Assembly: GCF_001263335.1 (NCBI RefSeq)
Contig: NZ_LGVW01000028.1
Location: forward strand, 160,001 to 224,000
Direction: 5' to 3'
DNA: 64,000 nucleotides
Origin: Dichelobacter nodosus
GTDB lineage: Bacteria > Pseudomonadota > Gammaproteobacteria > Cardiobacteriales > Cardiobacteriaceae
The notes under the pieces are model-generated. The model worked only from the letters and a program-made list of their open reading frames with translations, made no database searches and was not told where the DNA came from. The translations under genes were made by a program, and so were the position numbers. This document shows, one piece after another, positions 25,846-35,927 of this stretch; the stretch's first letter is position 1; each line of letters begins with the position of its first letter.

Positions 25846-26580
25846 TTATAGTGGCGTAATTTGCATTGTCTCATCAGAATTTAATGTAATTAAACAATTG
25901 TTTTTTGTTGTATGTGCATTTTTTTCAAGATTCTGATAAATACCTGCGATGGAGATAATCTCTGCCGCCATTTCTAAACAAAAAATGTGAGCATCTTCAT
26001 TATTTTTAATGCCCGCAAAAGCCTTGCCGCGCAGCGTACCCAAAACATGGATATTACCATCTGCCAATATTTCAGCGCCGGCATTAACCGTCCCAATAAC
26101 CACTAAATCCCCTCCGTGCGCGTAAATACGCTGACCGGAGCGAACATGATGCCTCACCGTTAAGGTTTTGCGATGAGCGGCACCGCTTAAAAAATGGGGT
26201 GATGATGATTCAATTTCTTCATTTAAATCAACGGATTTAATCTCTTCTTCCCCTTCTAATTTTGCTGATTTCGGCTCCAGAAAAGGTACATCGATTAATC
26301 CCGCGCGAAATAACGTTTCCGAATCAAACGGGTGCTGCGTAACTCCCACTAACAATAAATGATGCTTTTGAAAAACGGTTTTTAAATGCATCAGCCAAGA
26401 TAAATCAACATTATCAACGGCTTTTAAATGAGCAACCATCGCCGCGCCCTTAAAAAACCCCTCGGGTGCTTTTGCCAATTTTTCAGTTAATTGCTCGTAT
26501 AACACCTCGAGATTGCGCTCTTCAATCAAGACGGTATTAAGTTGCGCCATTTGCGATTTAAAAATAAGACTGTTACTCAT
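25846..26580 (-). CDS. minC: Septum site-determining protein MinC
   Basis: 244 residues. The N-terminal domain (about 1-100) inhibits FtsZ polymerisation. The C-terminal beta-helix (RHHVRSGQRIYAHGGDLVVIG, VNAGAEILADGNIHVLGTLRGKAFAG) binds MinD and FtsZ tails. An acidic, Ser-rich linker joins them at about 105-130. The protein blocks Z-ring assembly at the poles. It heads minC-minD-minE-hslR, 30 bases after the ppiD stop. Confidence 0.95.
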   Translation of the reverse strand: MSNSLIFKSQMAQLNTVLIEERNLEVLYEQLTEKLAKAPEGFFKGAAMVAHLKAVDNVDLSWLMHLKTVFQKHHLLLVGVTQHPFDSETLFRAGLIDVPFLEPKSAKLEGEEEIKSVDLNEEIESSSPHFLSGAAHRKTLTVRHHVRSGQRIYAHGGDLVVIGTVNAGAEILADGNIHVLGTLRGKAFAGIKNNEDAHIFCLEMAAEIISIAGIYQNLEKNAHTTKNNCLITLNSDETMQITPL

Positions 26581-26609
26581 AATTCAATGAAAAAAGTTAA
26601 TCCCTAAAA

Positions 26610-28415
26610 CTACAAATCTTCTTCATCTTTTAATAAGCTTTGATTGGTTTTAATATTCGCCCGTTGCCGCAACCAATCGGTATAACCCCGCATCGCATCA
26701 GTTTGATAAGTTAAAACCATCTGCTGATTAAATAAATCTACCGCTTCTTTGGGGACGGCATCAACGCTACCGTCATAAACCGCATCAATGCGACTGACTA
26801 CTAAATCGCCGTTTGTCGCTTCAAGTTGCGCAACTTTTTCATGTTGCTGCATCACTTGCTGAAAAATCGCATTATCCATTTTTTCGGGCACTTTAAATTC
26901 ACCAATTTTTTGGTAAACCGCCTTAGCGCTTTCCCCTAATGTTTGCGTATCTAAATCATCGCCGGCTACTAATTGGGTTGCCAAAGTATCCGCGGTTATC
27001 CGCAACGCTTTTTTTGCTTCATCAGTACGATAATCGCGCGTCACTTGCGTTTCCACTTGTTCATACGGCAATTCTTTTGGCAAAACTCGCGCATCAACTT
27101 CATAAAATAAACTGCGCGTTTCATCTAATTCAATTGGTGTTCCCAACTTACCCGTTGCCATCGCATCGGCGCCGAATAAAACATTTTGCAACTCCGCTTT
27201 TGTTAACCAATCAGGTTGCGCAGTATGCGCGGTGATTTGGGATAATTGTTGCGGCGCGCTTTTCGCCAACGCAGCAATGTCATCGATCGTGCCGCCGCGC
27301 ACCACCGTATCAAAAGCTTCATTTGCCAAATGGGTATAACGTTCTTGATTTTTTTCTGCTAACAATTTACTGCGCAAAGCCGCCTCATCTAAATCAGCGG
27401 CAACAACTTTACCCAATTGCACCAACATTGCACCGTATTCCGTATCAAATAAAGCAGACGTATCGCCCGTTTTTTGCAATGAAAACAATACCTCATCGGC
27501 TTTCTCGCTGGGACCTTCGCCTTTTTTATGCAAATCAAATAAACCAGACTGCCCCGCAAGCTCTTTTTTCTCAATCGCTGCCACAATATCAGCAAAAGAA
27601 CGCTCACCTTGAGCTAACGCCGCTGCCGTTTGTTCTGCGACTGCTTTATCATCAAAAATAATATATTGTCCGTCGCGCCGATCATCGTTAACCATTGCCG
27701 CCCGCGCCGCCGCCAATTCTTGTTCACTAATTTCCGCATTTCCCGCCAAATGCGCGGCGTCCAAAATCACATAGCGCACAGAAACCGTTTCATCGCTCAT
27801 ATACCGCGCGCGATTTTCCTCATAATAAGCGCGCAACACTTCCGGCGTGGTTTTTACGGAAGCTATTTTTTCTGCTAACGGCAAAGTAAATAAAGTGACA
27901 TCGCGCTGCTGCGAAAACAAACGATAAAAAGCATTTTGCAATTCATCGCCAATAAAAACGGTTTTTCCCAATAATTGATAATACTGGCTCACCGTTAAAT
28001 CATGATACAAACCTGCTTCATAATTTTGCGCGGTAATTCTTTGACTTTTTAACCATTTTTCATAAGTTTCATTATCGCCAAATTGCGCTTTTACCGCGGT
28101 ATATAAATCTTGCCGCGACGCTAAATAACCGCTTTGCAACGCGTGCTGACGCAATAAAGTTTCATTAATAATTTGTTGTAACGCGAGTTCGCGCACTTCT
28201 TTGCTGGGAATGTTCGTTAAACGCTGCTGCAAATGAGAAACCATACGGTTAAAATCATGCTGCTCAATGGAAATACCGTTAACTTGTGCCACCGTTGCCG
28301 GCTGATATTTCGGCGTTAAAATCGGAACGCCAATAAAAACAACTCCTAATCCTGCCACCCCAACGAGCGCGTATGTAAAGCGATTGCCTTTTTTTTCTGA
28401 AACTGCGTCTGCCAT
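26610..28415 (-). CDS. ppiD: Periplasmic folding chaperone PpiD (SurA-like N domain, parvulin domain)
   Basis: 601 residues from the ATG at 28415; the frame continues to 28475 but the longer N-terminus adds nothing family-like. The only transmembrane helix is at about 12-32, so the bulk is periplasmic and membrane-tethered. A SurA_N/PpiD-type helical region follows (EVRELALQQIINETLLRQHALQSGYLAS). The parvulin segment (about 245-345) includes GQSGLFDLHKKGEGPSEKADEVLFSL but is weakly conserved, as in other PpiD proteins with little isomerase activity. PpiD assists proteins leaving the Sec translocon. Confidence 0.88.
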   Translation of the reverse strand: MADAVSEKKGNRFTYALVGVAGLGVVFIGVPILTPKYQPATVAQVNGISIEQHDFNRMVSHLQQRLTNIPSKEVRELALQQIINETLLRQHALQSGYLASRQDLYTAVKAQFGDNETYEKWLKSQRITAQNYEAGLYHDLTVSQYYQLLGKTVFIGDELQNAFYRLFSQQRDVTLFTLPLAEKIASVKTTPEVLRAYYEENRARYMSDETVSVRYVILDAAHLAGNAEISEQELAAARAAMVNDDRRDGQYIIFDDKAVAEQTAAALAQGERSFADIVAAIEKKELAGQSGLFDLHKKGEGPSEKADEVLFSLQKTGDTSALFDTEYGAMLVQLGKVVAADLDEAALRSKLLAEKNQERYTHLANEAFDTVVRGGTIDDIAALAKSAPQQLSQITAHTAQPDWLTKAELQNVLFGADAMATGKLGTPIELDETRSLFYEVDARVLPKELPYEQVETQVTRDYRTDEAKKALRITADTLATQLVAGDDLDTQTLGESAKAVYQKIGEFKVPEKMDNAIFQQVMQQHEKVAQLEATNGDLVVSRIDAVYDGSVDAVPKEAVDLFNQQMVLTYQTDAMRGYTDWLRQRANIKTNQSLLKDEEDL

Positions 28416-28491
28416 GAATGATCCGTCAACTAAAATTAGGTGGCTAATTCTAGGCGAGCGGGTTAAGAAGAGCAAGCGCCAAACGCCGCCT

Positions 28492-29268
28492 TCACCATAA
28501 ATCTCGATAGGTTAAAATCAGCGGCGCGTGATCCGAAAAATTTTGCGCGCGATAAATCTCCGCCGATAAAACATCGGCTGCCAAATTATTACTCACAATC
28601 TGATAATCAATCCGCCAACCGGCATTATTAGCGCGCGCTTTGCCGCGTTGACTCCACCACGTATATTCATGATCATTTTGATTTTTTAAACGAAAACCAT
28701 CTTTATATGCGCCGGCAAATAAATCCGTTAACCATTGCCGCTCGTGCGGTAAAAAACCAGAATTATGAATATTGCCCCGCCAGTTTTTAATATCGCGTTC
28801 ACAATGCGCAATGTTGATGTCGCCACACACAATCACGCGTCGCCCCGATTGAGCCAATTCTTCCAAATAAGGCAAAAGCCGAACCATAAAAGACTCTTTC
28901 TTTTCTTGCCGATGCGCGCCGCTGGTGCCCGAATGCATATATAAAGAAATCAGCGATAAATCGCCATAACGCGCTTCCAAATAACGCCCTTCTTCATCAA
29001 TATCCGCCCAACCAATGCCATAACGCACCTGATCAGGTTCTTTTTTCAGGTACAATGCCACGCCGCTATAACCCTTGCGTTGCGCGTCGTGATAATAATT
29101 GTGCGCCAACGGAAAAAAAACGGGATTATCTTCAAGCTGATGGCGTTGTGCCTTCGTCTCTTGAATGCAAACGGCATCGGGATTTTGCGTTGCCAACCAA
29201 TCAAAAAATCCCTTACGCTGCGCGGCGCGAATACCATTCGCATTGAACGTAATCATTTTAAAAGACAT
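28492..29268 (-). CDS. xth: Exodeoxyribonuclease III
   Basis: 258 residues of the ExoIII/APE family, which cut DNA at abasic sites and degrade 3' ends in base-excision repair. Motifs are TFNANGIRAA, CIQETKAQ with the metal-binding Glu, GYSGVALYLKK, CGDINIAH, WWSQRGKARANNAGWRIDYQIVS, and FSDHAPLIL at the C-terminus. The start may be the listed ATG or the ATG four codons on (29256). It is divergent from pyrE with only 25-37 bases between them, so the two promoters must overlap coding sequence. Confidence 0.95.
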   Translation of the reverse strand: MSFKMITFNANGIRAAQRKGFFDWLATQNPDAVCIQETKAQRHQLEDNPVFFPLAHNYYHDAQRKGYSGVALYLKKEPDQVRYGIGWADIDEEGRYLEARYGDLSLISLYMHSGTSGAHRQEKKESFMVRLLPYLEELAQSGRRVIVCGDINIAHCERDIKNWRGNIHNSGFLPHERQWLTDLFAGAYKDGFRLKNQNDHEYTWWSQRGKARANNAGWRIDYQIVSNNLAADVLSAEIYRAQNFSDHAPLILTYRDLW

Positions 29269-29293
29269 GATTCATCATCGAGGTTAAAAAAAG

Positions 29294-29959
29294 ATGTTAG
29301 CAGTATATCAAACCCGCTTTTTAGAAGCGGCACTGGCAGCCGATGCCCTAAAATTTGGCGAATTTACCTTAAAATCCGGTCGCCACAGCCCCTATTTTTT
29401 TAATGCCGCCGCCTTTTGTAACGGCAAATTATTAAGCGTAATGACGGAAGCTTACGCCGCCGTGATTGCCGAATTACACGAAACATGCGCCATCGATGTT
29501 CTTTTTGGACCGGCTTATAAAGGCATTCCGCTCGTTGCCGGCATCGCGCAAGCATTGTTTCACCGCTACGATATCAATCTGGCTTGGGCATTTAACCGCA
29601 AAGAAACGAAAACACACGGCGAAGGCGGCAATATCGTTGGCGCGAGCGTTGCCGGAAAAAAAGTATTACTCGTTGATGACGTATTAACTGCTGGAACCGC
29701 CGTGCGTCAATCGCTGGCATTACTGGCTCAAGAACAAGCAATGCCGGTTGGTTTAGTGATCGCTTTAGATCGTCAAGAAAAAGTCGGCGACAGTAATTTA
29801 TCCGCGCTCAAACAGTTTTCCGTTGAAAATCAACTGCAAACCCGCGCAATTATTACTTTAGATGATTTAATGACTTTCGTAAAAGAAAGCGGTAAACCTG
29901 CCGTTTTAGAAAAAATGCAAGCTTACCGCAAAATTTATGGCATCAGCGAAGCTGATTAA
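29294..29959 (+). CDS. pyrE: Orotate phosphoribosyltransferase
   Basis: 221 residues. It joins orotate and PRPP to make orotidine-5'-phosphate in pyrimidine synthesis. Signature regions are [44 protein letters not shown] and the PRPP-binding motif [13 protein letters not shown] at about 122-134. The length and start fit the family. Its 3' end overlaps purH tail-to-tail by four bases, leaving no room for a separate terminator. Confidence 0.97.
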   Translation: MLAVYQTRFLEAALAADALKFGEFTLKSGRHSPYFFNAAAFCNGKLLSVMTEAYAAVIAELHETCAIDVLFGPAYKGIPLVAGIAQALFHRYDINLAWAFNRKETKTHGEGGNIVGASVAGKKVLLVDDVLTAGTAVRQSLALLAQEQAMPVGLVIALDRQEKVGDSNLSALKQFSVENQLQTRAIITLDDLMTFVKESGKPAVLEKMQAYRKIYGISEAD

Positions 29960-31521
29960 TGATTAAAGTGACGAACTCCGGTAAAAATCATCGCAATACC
30001 TTGTTCATTTGCCGCCGCAATCACTTCTTCATCACGAATTGAACCACCGGGTTGAATAATCGCCGTTACGCCCACCGCGGCAGCGGCATCAATACCATCG
30101 CGGAACGGGAAAAACGCATCGCTTGCTAAAACCGCGCCCTGCGTATTCAATCCTTCATCTTGTGCTTTCATCGCCGCAATTTTGGCAGAATAAACACGGC
30201 TCGTTTGTCCGGCGCCGATGCCCAAAGTTGCGCCCTGACGGCATAATACAATCGCATTTGATTTTACCGAACGCACCACTTTCCACGCGAACAATAAATC
30301 TTCTAATTCTTGATGCGTCGGTTCGCGATCGCTAACGACAGTGCGTTGTCCCGCGGCAACATTGCTGCGATCCCAATCTTGAACCAAAATCCCGCCACAA
30401 ACACTGCGCATTTGATAACCAGATTCGGGGTGTTCCATATTCTTAATTTCTAAAACGCGCACATTGGGCTTTTGCGCTAAAACTTTTAACGCTGCATCAG
30501 TAAATTTCGGCGCCACTAATACTTCCACAAATTGCCGGCTCAAAATTTCCTGCGCGGTTTCGGCGTCCAAACTGCGGTTAAAAGCGATAATGCCGCCGAA
30601 TGCCGAAGTAGGATCCGTGCGGTGCGCGCGATCGTAGGCTGCTAATGTATGTTCACCAACGGCAACACCGCAGGGATTGCCGTGTTTTACAATCACGCAC
30701 GCCGTCATCTCAAAATCACAAACACAACGCAGCGCCGCATCAGCATCAGCAATATTGTTATAAGACATAGTTTTGCCTTGATATTGTTTCGCTGCGGCAA
30801 TGCTTGCGGCGGAATAATGATTATGCCGGTAAAACGCCGCCCGTTGATGCGGATTTTCGCCGTAACGCAAAACATCAGCGCGTTGAAAATCTAAAGACAA
30901 TTGTTGCGGAAAATCTTCTTTTTCGCCGTATTGCGCGGATAAATAAACGGCAATGGCGCGATCGTATTCGGCGCTGTGTTGAAATGCTTTTACGGTTAAT
31001 TTTTGACGCAACGCCGCCGTGATGCCGCCATTATCTAATTCAGAAAGCAGCGCTGGATAATCCGTGGGATCAACAACAACTGCCACATCGTTATGATTTT
31101 TTGCTGCCGCGCGCAACATTGAAGGCCCGCCGATATCAATATTTTCAATGGATTCAGCAAGTGTGACGTTTTCTTTAGCAATCGTTTCGCGAAAGGGATA
31201 TAAATTCACGACTACCAAATCGATGGGTTTAATGCCGTTTTCTGCCATTACCGCTTCATCAGTGCCGCGGCGCGCCAAAATGCCGCCGTGAATTTTCGGG
31301 TGTAACGTTTTCACGCGTCCGCCCATAATTTCGGGAAATTCTGTGTATTGCGCAACATCGCAAACGGGAATGCCCGCTTCGCGCAATGCTTTTGCCGTGC
31401 CACCGGTGGATAAAAGCTCAACATCTTTTTCCACCAAACGTCGCGCAAAATCAACTATTCCTCTTTTATCAGATACGCTTAACAAAGCGCGCCGCGGAAA
31501 AAGTAATTGAGCATCAGTCAT
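29956..31521 (-). CDS. purH: Bifunctional AICAR formyltransferase/IMP cyclohydrolase
   Basis: 521 residues from the ATG at 31521, preceded by GGGGAGA. It performs the last two steps of IMP synthesis. The N-terminal IMP cyclohydrolase (MGS-like) domain has [30 protein letters not shown] and [14 protein letters not shown]. The C-terminal transformylase has [34 protein letters not shown] and GAGQTSRV. No PurR box was recognised upstream. It is divergent from lptD. Confidence 0.97.
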   Translation of the reverse strand: MTDAQLLFPRRALLSVSDKRGIVDFARRLVEKDVELLSTGGTAKALREAGIPVCDVAQYTEFPEIMGGRVKTLHPKIHGGILARRGTDEAVMAENGIKPIDLVVVNLYPFRETIAKENVTLAESIENIDIGGPSMLRAAAKNHNDVAVVVDPTDYPALLSELDNGGITAALRQKLTVKAFQHSAEYDRAIAVYLSAQYGEKEDFPQQLSLDFQRADVLRYGENPHQRAAFYRHNHYSAASIAAAKQYQGKTMSYNNIADADAALRCVCDFEMTACVIVKHGNPCGVAVGEHTLAAYDRAHRTDPTSAFGGIIAFNRSLDAETAQEILSRQFVEVLVAPKFTDAALKVLAQKPNVRVLEIKNMEHPESGYQMRSVCGGILVQDWDRSNVAAGQRTVVSDREPTHQELEDLLFAWKVVRSVKSNAIVLCRQGATLGIGAGQTSRVYSAKIAAMKAQDEGLNTQGAVLASDAFFPFRDGIDAAAAVGVTAIIQPGGSIRDEEVIAAANEQGIAMIFTGVRHFNH

Positions 31522-31659
31522 GATTAAAGTCTCCCCAAAAAGCGCCATCATACAAAATTACGATTTAATTTGCAGTGTTCAAATCTGTGTCAACAGATGA
31601 CAAGAGCAGTTGCGCTCTCTAAAATGATGCGACTTTTTGCTGCCGTCTTTTAGGGATAT

Positions 31660-33852
31660 ATGTTGCGATCGTTATTATTTTTATCCGCTGTGGTTTCAAT
31701 ACGCATTACCGCTGCACCGTGTTTGGTTGATCCGCTGGCGAATTACACAAAATTAGGCGGCGATAATAACGATGATCATATTTATATTCAGGCGGATCAA
31801 TCAGAAGGCAATTTTACTCGCCAACAATTCAGCGGATCCGTGCAACTTCAGCAAGGCGATAAACATTTATTAGCGCCTCAACTGCATTACGATGCCGAAA
31901 AAAAACGCGTTGACAGTCAAAGCGGTATGATTTTAGCAGCGCCTAATTTAGTCATCAGCGGCACCAACGGCAGTTATCATTTCAACGAAAAAACGGCGCG
32001 TTTTGATACGCTCGATTATTATTTAGACCGCAAACCCAATGCTGCCAAAGGTTCTGCGGTTCATGCCGAAATCGACCGCAACCGCAATATTGATAGTTTT
32101 AAAAATCTGACGTATACCACGTGTAATCGCGAAAATCCCGTTTGGCAATTAAACGCGCAGCAAATGACGATTCATTACGATCGCCACCGCGGCAATGTAC
32201 GCAATACGACTTTTCGCATTGGTGATGTGCCTGTTTTATGGCTACCGTATTTTAGTTTTCCGATTGACGGTCAACGTGCAACGGGACTTTTAACGCCTTC
32301 ATTTGCCAGTTCTCACTCGCGCGGCATAGAAGTAAAAATGCCGTTTTATTGGAATATTGCGCCCAATCAAGATGCAACTTTTACGCTGCATCCGATGAGT
32401 GCGCGCGGCGTGATGCTGGAAAGTCAATACCGTTATCTCGGGCGCCAACAATCGGGGGAAGTTAATTTTTCGTGGTTGCCTAATGATAGAAAATATGGCG
32501 AAGCGCGCGGTGAAGTTAATGTGCAACATGAATATTATTTTTCGCCGAATTGGCGCAGCACTATTTATTATCGAAACGTTTCCGATCAACATTATCTCGC
32601 GGATATGACGGGTGCGCTTTTGCGCGAGCATGAATGGTATCTCGATCGTTATGCGGCATTATACGGCACGGGTGATTGGGGACAATTTACGTTTAAAATT
32701 CAAGATTATAAACAAGCCGTTCCTCATTTTGATGCGGATAATCAGCCGTTTAGCCGGCTGCCGCAAATCGTGTATCGCAATCATTGGCAACAAGGTTATT
32801 GGAATTTTGATTTTTCCACGGAAGCGGTGCGCTTTTATCGCCACGCCGATGGTAAAAATGATCGTTTTCGCGTGAATGCGGCGCTGCATTACGATTTAGA
32901 GCGTTCATATGGTTTTATTAAACCCACCATTAGCTTAGATGCGCGGTATTACACGCTCGCGCGGCAGAAAAATCAGCTTCATGATGAACACATTAGCCGC
33001 GTTTTGCCGTCTTTTAGTTTTGATTCGGGTTTATTTTTTGAACGCGATGCCACGCTCGGCGCTGAACATTATGCGCAAACGTTAGAACCGCGACTTTTTT
33101 ATTTATATACGCCCTATCAAGATCAAAGTATGTTGCCGCTTTTTGATACCACTAACAGCAGTTTATCGTGGCAATCGTTGTTTGACCGCAATCGTTTTAT
33201 CGGCAGCGATCGCATTGGCGATGCGCATCAATTAACGGTTGCCGGCACCACGCGGTTTTATCGTCACCACGATGGTTCTGAAAAATTGCGGCTTTCCGTC
33301 GGGCAAACTTATTATTTTTCCAAGCGTAAAGTTGGATTGCACGGCAATATCGATGATGATAATCTGCGCTCGGCTTTAATCAGCGAGGGCAATTATCAAA
33401 TTGATCGCCACTGGCATTTATACGGTTTATCTTTTTGGGATAGCTCTTTGCACCGCAATCAAGGCAATATTCTCGATTTGCGTTATCACATTGATCAAAA
33501 TCGTTACTTTTCAATTGGACACCGTTATCATCGTCCCCATTATGATCAAATTACGCTCAACAGCGGCTGGAAGCTGGGCAATGATTGGCGCGTTTTTGCC
33601 CGTTATGATTATTCGTTAAAAGAGCAACAGCCGATCAATCAAATGTTGGCAGCAGAATATAGCGATTGCTGTTGGGCGTGGCGATTAGTCGGACGGCACT
33701 ATCGCGAGCACCCGCAAGATAATGCTATGGAAAAAGGTATTTATCTGGAATTTATCTTTAAAGGACTGGGAACGATGGGTAATGACACTAAAGAATTGTT
33801 GCACCAACAATTACCCGATTTTCAACCGCTCCCCGAAGAAGTGCGTTTTTGA
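31660..33852 (+). CDS. lptD: LPS-assembly outer membrane protein LptD
   Basis: 730 residues. A signal peptide (1-19) precedes an OstA-like periplasmic domain (about 40-150) and a large C-terminal beta-barrel. With LptE it inserts lipopolysaccharide into the outer leaflet. The four cysteines that form the functional disulfides are all present at the expected places: Cys21, Cys155, Cys670 and Cys671 (adjacent pair in SDCCWAW), like E. coli Cys31, Cys173, Cys724 and Cys725. It is followed 21 bases later by surA, whose product helps fold it, and dsbC nearby encodes an isomerase that acts on such disulfides. Confidence 0.94.
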   Translation: MLRSLLFLSAVVSIRITAAPCLVDPLANYTKLGGDNNDDHIYIQADQSEGNFTRQQFSGSVQLQQGDKHLLAPQLHYDAEKKRVDSQSGMILAAPNLVISGTNGSYHFNEKTARFDTLDYYLDRKPNAAKGSAVHAEIDRNRNIDSFKNLTYTTCNRENPVWQLNAQQMTIHYDRHRGNVRNTTFRIGDVPVLWLPYFSFPIDGQRATGLLTPSFASSHSRGIEVKMPFYWNIAPNQDATFTLHPMSARGVMLESQYRYLGRQQSGEVNFSWLPNDRKYGEARGEVNVQHEYYFSPNWRSTIYYRNVSDQHYLADMTGALLREHEWYLDRYAALYGTGDWGQFTFKIQDYKQAVPHFDADNQPFSRLPQIVYRNHWQQGYWNFDFSTEAVRFYRHADGKNDRFRVNAALHYDLERSYGFIKPTISLDARYYTLARQKNQLHDEHISRVLPSFSFDSGLFFERDATLGAEHYAQTLEPRLFYLYTPYQDQSMLPLFDTTNSSLSWQSLFDRNRFIGSDRIGDAHQLTVAGTTRFYRHHDGSEKLRLSVGQTYYFSKRKVGLHGNIDDDNLRSALISEGNYQIDRHWHLYGLSFWDSSLHRNQGNILDLRYHIDQNRYFSIGHRYHRPHYDQITLNSGWKLGNDWRVFARYDYSLKEQQPINQMLAAEYSDCCWAWRLVGRHYREHPQDNAMEKGIYLEFIFKGLGTMGNDTKELLHQQLPDFQPLPEEVRF

Positions 33853-33873
33853 GGTATACGTTAAGGAATATTG

Positions 33874-35139
33874 ATGAAATTAATAATATTATTTTTTGCC
33901 CTGATGCTGTTGCCCAGTTGGGCGCTGGATTTTGGCCCCAAACCAATGCCGCAGCAGAACGTGTTAGATGAAATCGGGTTAGTCGTCAATGAAGAAGCGA
34001 TCAGCCGAAAACGGTTAAACGAATTATTAGAACAACAACGCGCCCGTGCGCCGCGCGATCAGCCGTATTCCGAAGAACAGCTGCAAGAACAAATCATTAT
34101 GCAAATTTTAATGGCACAAATGGCAAAATCCGCTCATTTAACCGTTAAAGATGCTGAAATTGATCACGCCATTGCCACCGTTGCCGCGCAGCATAAAATC
34201 AGCGTCGCGCAGCTTTATCAACAAATCGCGCGCACGATGGGATTGAGCCAAACCGAATACCGTCAACAAATCGCGCAATTAATGCTGCAAGATGAATTAA
34301 AACAACGCTTAATCGGTCGTGATATCAATATTTCCGAACAACAAATCAATAACCAAATTACGCAAATTATTCGTCAACGCGGCACGAAATTTCATCTTCA
34401 AGATTTATTGCTGCCGCTGCCCAAAAAAGAATTGCCCGAACAGGCGTACCGTCAACAAATGCAAACCATTTCTCAAGCGCTCAAAACAACGGGCAATGAT
34501 TTAGCAAAAACTGCACAACTTTTACCCAAAGCTCAATTTAACGATTTAGGCGCGGTCAATCTCGGGCAAATTCCTGCAAAATTTGCTCAAGCGGTCGCCA
34601 CTTTAAACTCGGGTGAACTTGTCGCCGAACCCGTTGCTGATGCCGATGGACTTCATTTTTTAAAAGTCGTTTCTAAAACCGCTGCCAACGGACAACATTA
34701 TGAAGTTGAGCAAGGAAAATTGCGCCATATTCTGATTCGCCGCGATCCCAATAATCCGCAATTTAGCCGTTTGCAAATTGAACAGCTTTATCAGCAATTG
34801 CAATCCGGCGCCGATTTTGCGCAATTAGCCGCGCGTTATTCACAAGATCCGCGATCTGCCGTTAACGGCGGCGATCTCGGTTGGATGAGTACGGATCAAC
34901 TCGATCCGCGTTTTGTTGCCGTGATGCACCGCATTCCATTTAATACAATCAGCGAACCGTTTGAATCGGCTTTGGGCTGGCATATTATTGAAGTATTTGC
35001 GCGGCAAACCGTTGATCGCAGTGAAGAACGTATCCGCGATCATATTCGCCGCACTTTATATGAAGAAGCACTGGCTTTAGCTTGGGAGCAAAAATGCGCA
35101 CAAATGCGACAAGCGGCTTATATTCGGTGGTTTCCATGA
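33874..35139 (+). CDS. surA: Periplasmic chaperone/peptidyl-prolyl isomerase SurA
   Basis: 421 residues from the ATG at 33874 (AAGGA six bases upstream; an adjacent TTG at 33871 is less likely). A signal peptide (1-17) precedes the SurA N-domain (VLDEIGLVVNEEAISRKRLNELL to about 150). A first parvulin-like domain (about 165-270) is poorly conserved. The second (about 280-375) is typical: LRHILIRRD, FAQLAARYSQDPRSAVNGGDLGW, and GWHIIEV. SurA escorts outer membrane proteins, LptD among them, to the assembly machinery. The gene overlaps rsmA by four bases; the pdxA that separates them in E. coli is absent. Confidence 0.95.
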   Translation: MKLIILFFALMLLPSWALDFGPKPMPQQNVLDEIGLVVNEEAISRKRLNELLEQQRARAPRDQPYSEEQLQEQIIMQILMAQMAKSAHLTVKDAEIDHAIATVAAQHKISVAQLYQQIARTMGLSQTEYRQQIAQLMLQDELKQRLIGRDINISEQQINNQITQIIRQRGTKFHLQDLLLPLPKKELPEQAYRQQMQTISQALKTTGNDLAKTAQLLPKAQFNDLGAVNLGQIPAKFAQAVATLNSGELVAEPVADADGLHFLKVVSKTAANGQHYEVEQGKLRHILIRRDPNNPQFSRLQIEQLYQQLQSGADFAQLAARYSQDPRSAVNGGDLGWMSTDQLDPRFVAVMHRIPFNTISEPFESALGWHIIEVFARQTVDRSEERIRDHIRRTLYEEALALAWEQKCAQMRQAAYIRWFP

Positions 35140-35927
35140 CAGAAATAAAAGCAGTAAAACGTTTGGGGCAACATTTTTTGCGCGATGAAGGCATCATCAC
35201 GCAACTTTTAGCGGCAATTGATCCCAAACCACAACAAAAAATCCTTGAAATTGGTCCGGGTTTAGGAGCATTGACGCTGCCCGTTTTAGAACGTTGCCAC
35301 GAATTATATGCCGTCGAATTGGATCATCGTGTATTGCAGCCGTTGAGCGAAAAAGCTGCCGCCGTTGGGATTTTGCATTTGATCGAACGCGATATTTTAA
35401 ACATTCATTTTGCTGAAGTAGCGCCGGCGCCGATACGCATTATTGGCAATCTTCCCTATAATCTTTCCTCGCCGATTCTGTTTCATTGTGTAGCGCAAAG
35501 ATCCGACATCGTAGATATGCATTTTATGTTGCAAAAAGAAGTCGTTGACCGCATCACCGCGCCCGTTGATACGCCGGCATACGGTCGATTAAGCGTGATG
35601 ATTCAATTGTATTGCCAAGTTGAAGCGTTGTTTGACGTTCCGCCAGAAGCGTTTGCGCCGCCGCCAAAAGTCAATTCAGCGGTTGTGCGTTTGATTCCGC
35701 AGACGCAATTAACATGGAATATAGAAAGCATCGCGCATTTTGAATGCGTTGTACGCAGTGCTTTTTCGCAACGCCGGAAAATGTTACGCAAATCATTGGC
35801 GGCGTATTTTGAGCCAAAAGAATTGATGGCGCTTGATGTCGATCCGACGGCAAGAGCCGAGACTATTGACGGCGCAAGCTTTGCGCGTCTTGCTAATGCC
35901 TTATATCTCAAGGAGAAAAATTTATGA
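35136..35927 (+). CDS. rsmA: 16S rRNA dimethyladenosine transferase (KsgA)
   Basis: 263 residues from the ATG at 35136, which overlaps the surA stop. It dimethylates A1518 and A1519 of 16S rRNA late in 30S assembly. Motifs are RLGQHFLRD, the SAM-binding LEIGPGLGALT, the acidic EL at the end of strand 2, and the catalytic IGNLPYNLSSPILFH. The C-terminal helical domain is intact. An SDR gene overlaps its 3' end by four bases and is probably co-transcribed. Confidence 0.97.
   Translation: MTEIKAVKRLGQHFLRDEGIITQLLAAIDPKPQQKILEIGPGLGALTLPVLERCHELYAVELDHRVLQPLSEKAAAVGILHLIERDILNIHFAEVAPAPIRIIGNLPYNLSSPILFHCVAQRSDIVDMHFMLQKEVVDRITAPVDTPAYGRLSVMIQLYCQVEALFDVPPEAFAPPPKVNSAVVRLIPQTQLTWNIESIAHFECVVRSAFSQRRKMLRKSLAAYFEPKELMALDVDPTARAETIDGASFARLANALYLKEKNL

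Noticed and set aside
33874-35136. Missing pdxA between surA and rsmA as a deletion scar
   Set aside because: surA and rsmA overlap by a clean ATGA, and no remnant is visible; many genomes lack this linkage.
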